A stretch of DNA of 31,038 bases from Suttonella ornithocola (GTDB lineage: Bacteria > Pseudomonadota > Gammaproteobacteria > Cardiobacteriales > Cardiobacteriaceae). The position numbers and the translations under genes were made by a program. This document shows positions 1 through 7,248 of this stretch, one piece after another. The notes under the pieces are model-generated. The model searched no databases. It was not told where the DNA came from and was given only the letters and a program-made list of their open reading frames with translations. Every line of letters begins with the position of its first letter. Position 1 is the stretch's first letter. The stretch spans positions 1-31,038 of the forward strand of contig NZ_LWHB01000093.1 of NCBI RefSeq assembly GCF_001889065.1. The letters run 5' to 3'.

Positions 1-999
1 ATCGACCAGTAATCGCTCAGGAATACTAATGCCTTGTTCTTTGTAATAACGTGCGGCGCCGGGATGTAAAGGCATCGGTAAGCCTTCAATGGCTTTTTCT
101 AAAGACATGGCTTTGGTAGCAGAATGGATGCCTTGTAGAAAAGGTAGGTTTTCATAAATGGCTTTAGTGAGTTCATATACTTCATCATTGCTCATATCAG
201 TTGTTGTTGCTAGTAAATTAGGCTGAGCAATGGTTTGTATATCGCGATCAACTGAAACATAAGTGCCTTTAGGAATGACATAACGCGTCCAAAGATTACG
301 TCCGTTATCCATCTTGGCGAGTTCTTCATCGCTAACGTTTAAAATAGTAACTTGGTCACCAACAGCTGCAAATAATTTTGTCACCGCACCTGCTGGAGCG
401 CCTGCGGGAATAGATGCACCGGCAACTTGTTTGTTTTGTAGAGCGTCTGCGCTAGGACCATAACCACCATACATGAGATTATAATCTTTATTGATATCAA
501 TGCCTAATCCAGAAAGAAGGGCTTCGTTAGAACCAATAGTTCCAGAGTTGCGTGTGCCCATTGCCATGCGGTCGCCTTTTAAGCCGATATAATCTGATAC
601 GCTACCTTTATCAACTTTTTTGCCGTCAATGAGGAAGTGTTCCACGTTTTGCCAAAGCATTGAGATAGAGCGGAGCTTATCTTGTTTGCCTGCGGCTTGC
701 ATGGGACCTGTGCCTGTCCATGCGTAATAGCCATACAGTCCTTGCAAAATGGCAAATTGCACTTCTTTATTAGCCAGTAAGCGAATATTTTCATCCGAAC
801 CGCCAGAGCTAATTGCCGATAAACTAAAATGGTGTTGCGGTTCAATTTTGACTTTTGAAAGCGTAGAAAGCGCTACACCGACAGGATAATAGGTTCCGCC
901 AGTGGTGGCAGTAGCTAAGATATATTCTTTATCGGCAGCGAAACTATGACTTGCTCCTAGCACAGCAATTGAAGCCAGTGTAAACAGCGTTTTTTTCAT
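1..999 (-). CDS. TAXI family TRAP transporter solute-binding protein (3' end outside window)
   Basis: The reading frame opens with ATG at 999 and stays open to the left edge, so about 333 residues are seen and the C-terminus is missing. It starts with a signal peptide (MKKTLFTLASIAVLGASHSFA), followed by a mature start reading DKEYILATATTGGTYYPVG, the hallmark of TAXI periplasmic binding proteins. Later segments (IGSNEALLSGLGI, PAGAPAGAVTKLF) also fit the family. Such proteins deliver a ligand, in known cases glutamate or other carboxylates, to a fused TRAP membrane subunit, which would lie to the left of this window. A ribosome binding site (AGGAGA) lies just upstream of the ATG. The ligand cannot be read from the sequence. 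It is a different TRAP class from the DctP-type protein at 16059. Confidence 0.9.
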   Translation of the reverse strand, partial: MKKTLFTLASIAVLGASHSFAADKEYILATATTGGTYYPVGVALSTLSKVKIEPQHHFSLSAISSGGSDENIRLLANKEVQFAILQGLYGYYAWTGTGPMQAAGKQDKLRSISMLWQNVEHFLIDGKKVDKGSVSDYIGLKGDRMAMGTRNSGTIGSNEALLSGLGIDINKDYNLMYGGYGPSADALQNKQVAGASIPAGAPAGAVTKLFAAVGDQVTILNVSDEELAKMDNGRNLWTRYVIPKGTYVSVDRDIQTIAQPNLLATTTDMSNDEVYELTKAIYENLPFLQGIHSATKAMSLEKAIEGLPMPLHPGAARYYKEQGISIPERLLVD

Positions 1000-1033
1000 C
1001 AAGTTCTCCTATTATTTTTGTAGTAAAGAAAAA

Positions 1034-1063
1034 ATTATAAACAGAGTGTAATAGGAGTGTCTA
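1034..1063 (-). promoter_or_regulatory. Putative sigma-70 promoter of the TAXI binding-protein gene
   Basis: On the minus strand TAGACA (1063-1058) and TATAAT (1039-1034) are 18 bp apart. They lie about 35 bp upstream of the ATG at 999, a normal leader length. This is a match to consensus only; there is no experimental support. Confidence 0.45.
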
Positions 1064-1216
1064 TAGGCAGTATTGAGATATAGATAAGCAAATTCTATTT
1101 GTAATTCTGAATAAGCTATTGATATGTAGATAAAAAAATTATTTTACAACAGAGGTTTATTATTGACTTGCGTTTAAAATTGACTACAGATTGGAATGTT
1201 TTTGCTAAAAAAATGC

Positions 1217-1246
1217 AAAAAAAAAGCTGAGTCAAATGACTCAGCT
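1217..1246 (-). terminator. Rho-independent terminator of the candidate sRNA
   Basis: A perfect 9-bp stem (1246-1238 with 1233-1225) and a 4-nt loop are followed, on the minus strand, by nine T. It faces the TAXI gene, so it either ends the sRNA or attenuates read-through into that gene. Confidence 0.8.
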
Positions 1247-1292
1247 AACAACCACCAAAGGAGGATATAGAGGAGATAACATCGATGATGTT
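1217..1292 (-). ncRNA. Candidate ~76-nt small regulatory RNA
   Basis: Seen in sequence, reading the minus strand from the predicted start at 1292. First comes a 5' hairpin AACATC-ATC-GATGTT (1292-1278). Next is an unpaired CU-rich linker with UCUCCUCU and UCCUCC, complementary to Shine-Dalgarno sequences (about 1277-1255). Last is a perfect 9-bp hairpin AGCTGAGTC/GACTCAGCT (1246-1225) followed by nine U residues (1225-1217). Promoter, compact structure and intrinsic terminator together define a short transcript. Known sRNAs with exposed UCCUCC loops block translation by pairing with ribosome binding sites, so the same is inferred here. Alternatives are an attenuated leader of the TAXI gene, whose start lies 218 nt further on, or a very short leader peptide, though no ribosome binding site supports that. 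Confidence 0.6.
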
Positions 1293-1298
1293 GGGTGC

Positions 1299-1327
1299 AT
1301 TATAGGTAGCTTGTTGCGATGCGTCAA
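1299..1327 (-). promoter_or_regulatory. Strong sigma-70 promoter of candidate small RNA
   Basis: On the minus strand TTGACG (1327-1322) and a perfect TATAAT (1304-1299) are separated by exactly 17 bp. Transcription would start near A1292, which is exactly the first base of a 6-bp hairpin. It is one of the best consensus promoters in the window, yet no protein gene starts close behind it. Confidence 0.75.
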
Positions 1328-1564
1328 GTTTTTAATAAAATATTTTTATTGCGTTTTGGTAATTGTATTTTCACCTTAAAAATAGATGCCTATAAAGTGA
1401 TTTTAAAATCATTTACAGATTTTTATCGCATGTTGCAATACAGCAAAATTTTTATTTTATTTTTTGATGCGGTTTGCATAGAGAATATTGTGTTAGTGGT
1501 AGATATTTTTTTATCTCGTCATGGGATGCGGTAAAATGCATCAATTTTTATTTCGGAGGCAAAT

Positions 1565-3016
1565 ATGCGAATTATCGAAGAAGCTTTGACGTTTGATGAT
1601 GTGTTGCTGGTGCCGGATTTTTCGGATGTTCTGCCGCGAGAGGTGGATTTGTCTGTCAATATAGCCCGCGATATTAGGTTAAATATTCCATTATTTTCTG
1701 CTGCAATGGATACCGTATCTGAAGCACGCTTGGCGATTGCGCTTGCGCAAATGGGCGGAATGGCGGTGATTCATAAGAATATGACACCTGCGGAGCAGGC
1801 GGCAGAAGTACGTAAGGTGAAACGTTTTGAGTCTGGGGTGATTCGTGAACCGTTAACCACGGTACCCTCGGCTTCTGTTGGTGAAGTGAGAGAGATTACT
1901 CGTAATCATGGATTTTCTGGTCTGCCTGTTTTGGAAAATGGTAGGTTGGTTGGGATTGTAACGCGACGTGATGTGCGCTATGCCGATGATAATCGTTCTG
2001 TCAGAGAGGTGATGACACCACAAGAACGATTAGTGACAGCAAAGGAAAATACGCCAAAAGAGGAAATTAAGGCATTGTTGCAAGAACACCGTATTGAAAA
2101 GGTGTTATTGGTTGATGATGATTTTTGTTTAAAAGGTTTGGTAACGGTTAAGGATTTGCGTAGTGCGCGCGATTATCCTATGGCGGCTAAGGATGCGAAT
2201 GAGAGTTTACGAGTAGGCGCAGCAATTGGGCCGGGTGGAGATGCTGACGAGCGGATTGAGCAATTAACCGCGGTAGGTGTAGATTTGATTGTGGTAGATA
2301 CGGCACATGGTCATTCAAAAGGCGTAATTGAGCGGGTGCGAGATTTGCGTCGAACGCATCCAGAGTTAGCGATTGTTGGTGGCAATATCGCGACACCAGA
2401 AGCCGCGATTGCTTTAGCAGATGCAGGAGCTGATGTGGTAAAAGTTGGTATTGGACCGGGTTCAATTTGCACAACGCGGATTGTGGCAGGCGTTGGCGTG
2501 CCGCAAATTTCCGCAGTGAGTAATGTGGCAAAAGCGATGAAAGCGCGTGGGGTAACGGTGATTGCTGACGGTGGCTTGCGTTATTCTGGCGATATTGCAA
2601 AAGCAATCGCCGCTGGGGCTCATGCGGTAATGGTCGGTGGTTTATTAGCGGGGACAGAAGAGTCGCCGGGCGAGGTAGAGTTGTATCAAGGGCGTTCTTA
2701 TAAGTCTTATCGTGGAATGGGCTCGATTGGTGCGATGAATGCGGGTTCAGCAGATCGTTATTTCCAAGGCGGTCAAAAAGCGGAAAAGTTTGTGCCAGAA
2801 GGCATTGAAGGACGCGTACCATATAAAGGATTAGTTTCTGGTGTGATTGCGCAGTTAATGGGGGGGCTACGATCGTCAATGGGATATGTCGGTTGTCATG
2901 ATTTGGCAGAGATGCGTGAGAAACCACGCTTTGTGAAGATCAGCAACGCGGGGATGCAAGAGTCGCATGTGCATGACGTAACGATTACGAAAGAACCACC
3001 TAATTACCGTCGTTAA
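1565..3016 (+). CDS. guaB: Inosine-5'-monophosphate dehydrogenase GuaB
   Basis: Oxidises IMP to XMP with NAD+, the committed step of cytoplasmic GMP synthesis. It has 483 residues, the usual bacterial length. The N-terminal barrel segment LTFDDVLLVP is at 8-17. Two CBS domains occupy about 92-205. The catalytic loop GPGSICTTR is at 297-305 with nucleophile Cys302. IADGGLRYSGDIAKA (333-347) and MVGGLLAGTEESPGE (356-370) bind the IMP phosphate, and EGIEGRVPYKG is the mobile flap. The ATG follows a clear GGAGG. guaA begins 9 bp after the stop, so the two genes form an operon. A possible -10 (TAAAAT, about 1532) lies upstream without a convincing -35, and no purine-repressor palindrome was recognised. 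Confidence 0.98.
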   Translation: MRIIEEALTFDDVLLVPDFSDVLPREVDLSVNIARDIRLNIPLFSAAMDTVSEARLAIALAQMGGMAVIHKNMTPAEQAAEVRKVKRFESGVIREPLTTVPSASVGEVREITRNHGFSGLPVLENGRLVGIVTRRDVRYADDNRSVREVMTPQERLVTAKENTPKEEIKALLQEHRIEKVLLVDDDFCLKGLVTVKDLRSARDYPMAAKDANESLRVGAAIGPGGDADERIEQLTAVGVDLIVVDTAHGHSKGVIERVRDLRRTHPELAIVGGNIATPEAAIALADAGADVVKVGIGPGSICTTRIVAGVGVPQISAVSNVAKAMKARGVTVIADGGLRYSGDIAKAIAAGAHAVMVGGLLAGTEESPGEVELYQGRSYKSYRGMGSIGAMNAGSADRYFQGGQKAEKFVPEGIEGRVPYKGLVSGVIAQLMGGLRSSMGYVGCHDLAEMREKPRFVKISNAGMQESHVHDVTITKEPPNYRR

Positions 3017-3025
3017 GGAGCTGTT

Positions 3026-4579
3026 ATGTCAGGACAAGATTTACATCATCATAAGATTTTAATTTTAGATTTTGGTTCTCAGGTAACTCAGCTGATTGCA
3101 AGACGGGTGCGTGAAGCAGGCGTTTATAGTGAAATTTATGCTTGGGATGCAGATGCGCAAGCGATTGAAGATTTTGCAGCAAATGGCATTATTCTGTCGG
3201 GCGGTCCTGAAAGCACAACGGTTGAAGGCTCGCCGAGTATTCCTAAGGTGGTTTTTGAATTGGGTGTGCCAATTTTAGGGATTTGCTATGGAATGCAAGC
3301 GTTGGCGAAACAGTTTGGGGGTAAGGTAGAAAATACCGGTAAGCAAGAGTTTGGCTATGCTGAAATGAACTATGAGGCAAACTCTCCGCTCTTTAAGGGG
3401 TTAGATATGGGAGAGGTATGGATGAGTCATGGGGATCATGTTAGTGAAATACCTGTTGGTTTTGAAAGAATTGCCTCGAGTGAAAATGCACCAATAGCTG
3501 CTTTTGCGAATAATTCGAGAAGAATTTATGGTGTACAGTTTCATCCAGAAGTAACGCATACGCCAAATGGTGGCGCGATGATTGCCCAATTTGTGCGAGA
3601 GATTTGTGGATGTACTGCGAATTGGACAACAGATAAGTTTATTGAAGAAAATGTAGCTGCTATTCGTGAGCAAATTGGGCAGGATCGTGTGGTATTAGCT
3701 TTGTCTGGCGGCGTTGATTCTTCGGTAGTTGCTGCATTGTTGCACGAAGCGATTGGTGAACAGCTCACTTGTGTTTTTGTTGATACAGGATTGCTACGCT
3801 TAAATGAAGGCGATGAAGTGATGAAGACTTTTGCCGATAATATGGGCGTCAATGTCATCCGTGTAAATGCCGCAGAACGTTATTTTTCAGCTTTAAAAGG
3901 CGTAACTGATCCTGAAGAGAAGCGCAAAATTATTGGTCGTTTATTCGTTGAAATTTTTGATGAAGAAGCAACGAAGATTGATGGCGTTAAATGGTTGGCA
4001 CAAGGGACAATTTATCCCGATGTGATTGAATCGGCGGGAAGTAAAACGGGTAAAGCGCATGTGATTAAATCGCATCATAATGTAGGTGGTTTACCTGAAA
4101 ACATGACGCTTAAATTGCTTGAGCCTTTGCGCGAACTCTTTAAAGATGAGGTGCGGACTTTAGGTATTGCGCTTGGGTTACCGCCAGCAATGCTTTATCG
4201 TCATCCTTTCCCGGGACCGGGTTTGGGGGTGAGAATTTTGGGCGAAGTCAAGGCAGAGTATGCTGAACTATTGCGCCGTGCGGATGATATTTTTATTCGC
4301 AAATTAAGAGAATATGATTTGTATGACAAAGTGAGTCAGGCATTTGCGGTTTTTTTACCTGTTCGTTCAGTAGGAGTCATGGGGGACGGTCGTCGATATG
4401 ATTATGTCATCGCTTTACGAGCCGTTGAGACGGTGGATTTTATGAGTGCGCGTTGGGCACATCTGCCTTATGACTTTTTAGATGAAGTTTCTCGTGGCAT
4501 TATCAATGGTATCAATGGTATTTCCCGCGTAGTCTATGATATTTCTGGTAAACCGCCAGCTACGATTGAGTGGGAGTAA
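3026..4579 (+). CDS. guaA: GMP synthase (glutamine-hydrolysing) GuaA
   Basis: Converts XMP to GMP using ATP and glutamine nitrogen, the last step of the pathway begun by guaB just upstream. It has 517 residues and is full length. The N-terminal class I glutamine amidotransferase carries nucleophile Cys87 in GICYGMQ and His173/Glu175 in QFHPEVTHTP. The ATP pyrophosphatase P-loop is SGGVDSS at 227-233, followed by the XMP-binding and dimerisation domain (HPFPGPGLGVR) and the terminal PPATIEWE typical of GuaA. AGGAG precedes the ATG. The operon ends at the strong hairpin at 4651-4686. Confidence 0.98.
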   Translation: MSGQDLHHHKILILDFGSQVTQLIARRVREAGVYSEIYAWDADAQAIEDFAANGIILSGGPESTTVEGSPSIPKVVFELGVPILGICYGMQALAKQFGGKVENTGKQEFGYAEMNYEANSPLFKGLDMGEVWMSHGDHVSEIPVGFERIASSENAPIAAFANNSRRIYGVQFHPEVTHTPNGGAMIAQFVREICGCTANWTTDKFIEENVAAIREQIGQDRVVLALSGGVDSSVVAALLHEAIGEQLTCVFVDTGLLRLNEGDEVMKTFADNMGVNVIRVNAAERYFSALKGVTDPEEKRKIIGRLFVEIFDEEATKIDGVKWLAQGTIYPDVIESAGSKTGKAHVIKSHHNVGGLPENMTLKLLEPLRELFKDEVRTLGIALGLPPAMLYRHPFPGPGLGVRILGEVKAEYAELLRRADDIFIRKLREYDLYDKVSQAFAVFLPVRSVGVMGDGRRYDYVIALRAVETVDFMSARWAHLPYDFLDEVSRGIINGINGISRVVYDISGKPPATIEWE

Positions 4580-4650
4580 CAAGAAAAAAGTCATTTTTTA
4601 TCTTTAATGAATTATTACTAGGGGTTAGAAGTTTTATTCTTGATTAAAGA

Positions 4651-4686
4651 AAAAGCACATTTAATTAAGATTAAATGTGCTTTTTA
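4651..4686. terminator. Bidirectional intrinsic terminator between guaA and the convergent helicase gene
   Basis: A perfect 15-bp stem (4651-4665 with 4670-4684) and a 4-nt loop have T-runs on both strands. It lies between two convergent genes, so it can end guaBA transcripts on the plus strand and helicase transcripts on the minus strand. The first bases of a repeat arm (AGCAGG) abut it. Confidence 0.8.
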
Positions 4687-4840
4687 GCAGGTCCCCAAAA
4701 AATGTGTACCGAGACCTTTGCAAAATTCTGTTTTATACTAATTTTTGCTACTAGTAGAAAAATTAACACTATGATTTTAATATATTTTCAAAATTTAAAA
4801 AATTGAAATTTCTCTATTTTATATTTTTTGCGAAGGTCTT
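4686..4840. repeat. Composite repeat: left arm of MITE-2 joined to MITE-1 (copy A)
   Basis: 4711-4840 is a ~130-bp element with imperfect terminal inverted repeats, GAGACCTTTGCAAAA at the left and TTTTTGCGAAGGTCTT at the right, and an internal palindrome CTACTAGTAG (4748-4757). It contains no gene. Closely similar copies lie at 9116-9238 and, in part and inverted, at 7051-7139. The bases before it (4686-4710) match the left arm of a second repeat (MITE-2), whose right arm is absent here. The ends recall those of IS5-group elements from memory; this was not checked. Confidence 0.75.
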
Positions 4841-4868
4841 AATTTACTTATTCCTTAAGTAAAATCAA

Positions 4869-6161
4869 TTAAGCACGTTTAGCTTTACGCTTATCTGTTT
4901 TCTTTTTACTCATATAGGCTTTACCTTCATTTGCTTGAGGGCGTTTGCTTTTACCATAGGCTTTATGAGGCTTACTACGAAAAGCTTTTTTCGGTTTTGT
5001 TTTACTAGGGAGGACAATTTTTGTTGGTTCTAAGCCTTCTAGCTGATCCGTTTTAATATCACGGTTAAGGTATCGCTGAAGTTGTGAAAGAATAACGCGG
5101 TCAGTAAGACTAACCAATGAGTAAGCTATTCCTGTTCTTCCTGCACGTCCACTGCGACCAATACGATGGATATAGTCTTCACTTTGGCGGGGTAAGTCGT
5201 AGTTAATGACATGGCTAATTGCCGGAATATCTATTCCACGAGCAGCAACGTCTGTTGCTACAAGAATATCTGTTTTTCCTTTTCGTAGGTCTTGAATAAT
5301 GCGATTGCGTTTTTGTTGTGGTAAGTCGCCGTGTAAATATTTTGCGCGATGTCCGTTAGCGCATAATAATTCTGCGATTTCTTCGCTAGCGCGTTTGGTT
5401 GCAGTAAAGATAATGATTTGTCCCATTTCAGGATGACTAACGAGTTGGTCTAAGATGTCATTTTTATGGGTTTGATTATCGGTAAAATATACGGTTTCAT
5501 CAATGTGTTTATGTTCACGCTCAATGATGATTTTTTCTGGGTTCTTTGTATATCCTTGAGCGATTTTGCCTACTTTTCCGTCCCAAGTGGCGGAGCTCAT
5601 GATTGTTTGGCGGTTTGTTGGGCATTGATGAATAATTGCATTGATATCATCAGTAAACCCCATGTCTAGCATTCTGTCTGCTTCGTCTAATACGAGATAT
5701 TCTAGCGATGAAAGGTTTAGAGTGCCTTCACGGAGATGGTCAAGTAAGCGTCCCGGTGTTGCAATGACGACCGATACGCCTTTTTTTAAGGCGCGAATTT
5801 GGTTACCGTAAGGTGAGCCACCAACAAGTGAAACAGAAAATAGCCAATCCATTCCTTTTGCATATTTTCTTACGCTGTCTTGTACTTGTTGAGCAAGTTC
5901 ACGTGTCGGCGTTAGAATGAGTGCACGAGGGGCTTTGGTTTTAACAGGTTTTTGAGAAAGTTTAGCAAGTATCGGCAAAACAAATGCCGCGGTTTTCCCT
6001 GAACCTGTTTGAGCAGAGAGCAGTAAATCACGCCCTGCCATTGCGTATGGAATGGCTTGTGCTTGTATGGGGGTGGGTGTTTCATACCCACTAGCAGTTA
6101 GGGTATCAATTATATTTTTAGGGAGATTTAATTCAGAAAAGGTTGTCATGGGTTTTCTCAT
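4869..6161 (-). CDS. DEAD-box ATP-dependent RNA helicase (SrmB/RhlE type)
   Basis: An RNA-unwinding ATPase, probably for ribosome assembly or RNA turnover, especially in the cold. All family motifs are present. They are the Q motif GYETPTPIQ (25-33), motif I AQTGSGKT (50-57), PTRELAQQ (85-92), TPGR (135-138), DEAD (159-162), SAT (190-192), ATDVAARGIDIP and HRIGRSGRAGR. A strongly basic Lys/Arg tail fills about the last 45 of 430 residues, as in helicases that bind structured RNA. The N-terminus MTTFSELNLP resembles SrmB, but the P-loop is more RhlE-like, so I give no symbol. Two starts compete, ATG 6161 and ATG 6149; the second matches family N-termini better. A promoter and a long folded leader lie upstream. 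Confidence 0.93.
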   Translation of the reverse strand: MRKPMTTFSELNLPKNIIDTLTASGYETPTPIQAQAIPYAMAGRDLLLSAQTGSGKTAAFVLPILAKLSQKPVKTKAPRALILTPTRELAQQVQDSVRKYAKGMDWLFSVSLVGGSPYGNQIRALKKGVSVVIATPGRLLDHLREGTLNLSSLEYLVLDEADRMLDMGFTDDINAIIHQCPTNRQTIMSSATWDGKVGKIAQGYTKNPEKIIIEREHKHIDETVYFTDNQTHKNDILDQLVSHPEMGQIIIFTATKRASEEIAELLCANGHRAKYLHGDLPQQKRNRIIQDLRKGKTDILVATDVAARGIDIPAISHVINYDLPRQSEDYIHRIGRSGRAGRTGIAYSLVSLTDRVILSQLQRYLNRDIKTDQLEGLEPTKIVLPSKTKPKKAFRSKPHKAYGKSKRPQANEGKAYMSKKKTDKRKAKRA

Positions 6162-6300
6162 GAAATGACAAAGCTATCCCTAATTGTATTAGGGGAACGA
6201 GTTTTATATAGCGGTTGCCAGAAGCTGCCAAAGCAGAAAAATCATCGGCAACAATCAGAGAGAAGCCTATGCTTCGGAGGATCGCGGGCGATGGGTGAAT
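6162..6300 (-). promoter_or_regulatory. Structured ~139-nt 5' leader of the helicase mRNA
   Basis: Reading the minus strand from the predicted start near 6300 there are several strong hairpins. GAAGC-ATAG-GCTTC spans 6275-6262. GTTGCC/GGCAAC (6252-6247 with 6219-6214) encloses CTGC-TTTG-GCAG (6236-6225). CCCTAAT-ACA-ATTAGGG spans 6194-6178, just before the coding region. A weaker ATCGC/GCGAT pair lies near 6292-6281. No start codon with a ribosome binding site was found inside. Such a folded leader suggests cold or self-control of the helicase, but that is inference. Confidence 0.6.
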
Positions 6301-6306
6301 TGATAA

Positions 6307-6334
6307 ATTCTACTCTTATATTCAAATAAGTCAA
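6307..6334 (-). promoter_or_regulatory. Sigma-70 promoter of the helicase gene
   Basis: On the minus strand TTGACT (6334-6329) and TAGAAT (6312-6307) are 16 bp apart. The start would fall near 6300 and give the long leader described separately. Confidence 0.6.
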
Positions 6335-6434
6335 CTTTTTATTTTTTCTAAATATAGTCAAAAGGTAATAAAAGAGTCACAGAAATTAGATCGCTATCCA
6401 AGTAATAGTATGTGTGCTTACTTTATTCATCTTG

Positions 6435-6540
6435 TATAGCATGGCTCCCGAAAAATACATACAGTATTTATGGTTAATTTGCTGTTTTCGAGTTAGATAT
6501 TAAGTTAATGTTGTATGCATTTTTTGGAATGCCATGCTAT
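6435..6540. repeat. MITE-2 element, copy 1
   Basis: A 106-bp non-coding element with about 28-bp imperfect terminal inverted repeats. The left end reads TATAGCATGGC then AAAAATACATAC; the right end reads GTATGCATTTTTTGG then GCCATGCTAT. The same arms occur at 9087-9287 and 28966-29069. The ends start with TATAGC, consistent with a TA target as used by IS630/Tc1-type transposases. Confidence 0.7.
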
Positions 6541-6677
6541 GGTCTTTCACTATATTTGTCTAATAGCTTGGGAGTAAGGTGTGGATGGTTTTTTAAGATT
6601 TGTATTTTTACAGCATGGGTTATTTTTTGAACGCTTTTTAGTTTGATGAATCTATGGAGATTTTTTATGCAAAAAAG

Positions 6678-6915
6678 TTTTCCACAATATGGTGCAAAAA
6701 GTTTTTTGAATAAAATGAGGATTTATGGGGATTCTATGTGTAAGAATTAGCTAATATATTGTTATTTATGTAGTTTTATTTAAGATAAAAAATATGTAGA
6801 GATTTTTGATTAGATTGATTTTATTCCTTATTTTTTTATCCCCAGAGTTATCCACAGGTCAGTGCTAAGTTTTACACGTTTTGTGTGAATGGAATTATGG
6901 AAACTATGTGGATAA
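6678..6915. other. DnaA-box cluster in AT-rich DNA (possible replication-initiator binding region)
   Basis: Two perfect DnaA boxes face each other within 70 bp: TTATCCACA at 6848-6856 and TGTGGATAA at 6907-6915. Near-matches are TTATCCCCA at 6836-6844, 12 bp ahead of the first and in the same orientation, and TTTTCCACA at 6678-6686. The DNA between about 6745 and 6835 is very AT-rich, like an unwinding element. No protein gene is evident from 6335 to 7248. The pattern fits oriC or a DnaA-titration site. Against oriC, G exceeds C on the plus strand on both sides, so no strand-bias switch is seen here. Confidence 0.45.
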
Positions 6916-7010
6916 ATGGTTTAACTTACTTATGATATTCTATTTTTTAATTATTGCTCATTTTTTATACGTAGTATTTTATTAAGATGAGTATTTTGCT
7001 TAAGTTAATA

Positions 7011-7164
7011 GGCTCTAGACTAGCAAAGTTTGGAAAAATCACTTCATCTTTCCAAATTTTGAAAATATATTAAAATCATGGTGTTAATTTTTCTACTAGT
7101 AGCAAAAATTCGTGTAAAACGGAATTTTGTAAAGGTCTCGGGTTGTTCCTGCTAGTCTAGAGCC
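7011..7164. mobile_element. Small non-coding mobile element (MITE-3) carrying a partial inverted MITE-1
   Basis: Perfect 14-bp terminal inverted repeats, GGCTCTAGACTAGC (7011-7024) and its complement (7151-7164), enclose 126 bp with no gene. The flanks carry a likely target duplication, TTAATA at 7005-7010 and 7166-7171. Inside, 7051-7139 is an inverted partial copy of MITE-1, running from its GAGACC end (7139) through the CTACTAGTAG palindrome and breaking off in the AT-rich middle. A separate inverted pair, TTTGGAAA/TTTCCAAA, lies at about 7029-7057. The parent insertion sequence is not in the window. Confidence 0.65.
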
Positions 7165-7248
7165 TTTAATAAAGTGATTCTATCGGTATGGGCAAGGGGC
7201 TAAGGATGTAGCTCTAAAATGCATTTTTTATCGCGTTTAAAGCTTAGG

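Noticed and set aside
1319..1534. 71-codon plus-strand frame before guaB
   Set aside because: No ribosome binding site, very AT-rich Phe/Ile/Leu composition, overlaps the sRNA promoter on the other strand and resembles no family.
2187..2927. 246-codon minus-strand frame inside guaB
   Set aside because: Antisense to a highly conserved enzyme; its His/Leu/Gln-rich composition is that of an antisense shadow.
6136..6300. Open minus-strand frame through the helicase leader (...GFSLIVADDFSALAASGNR...)
   Set aside because: It has no ATG, GTG or TTG start and overlaps the helicase start; the sequence is better explained by RNA hairpins.
6667..6750. 27-codon frame MQKSFPQYGAKSF... near the DnaA boxes
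   Set aside because: GGAG lies at a plausible distance, but the frame is short, unrecognised and covers a DnaA-box variant; not supported enough to call.
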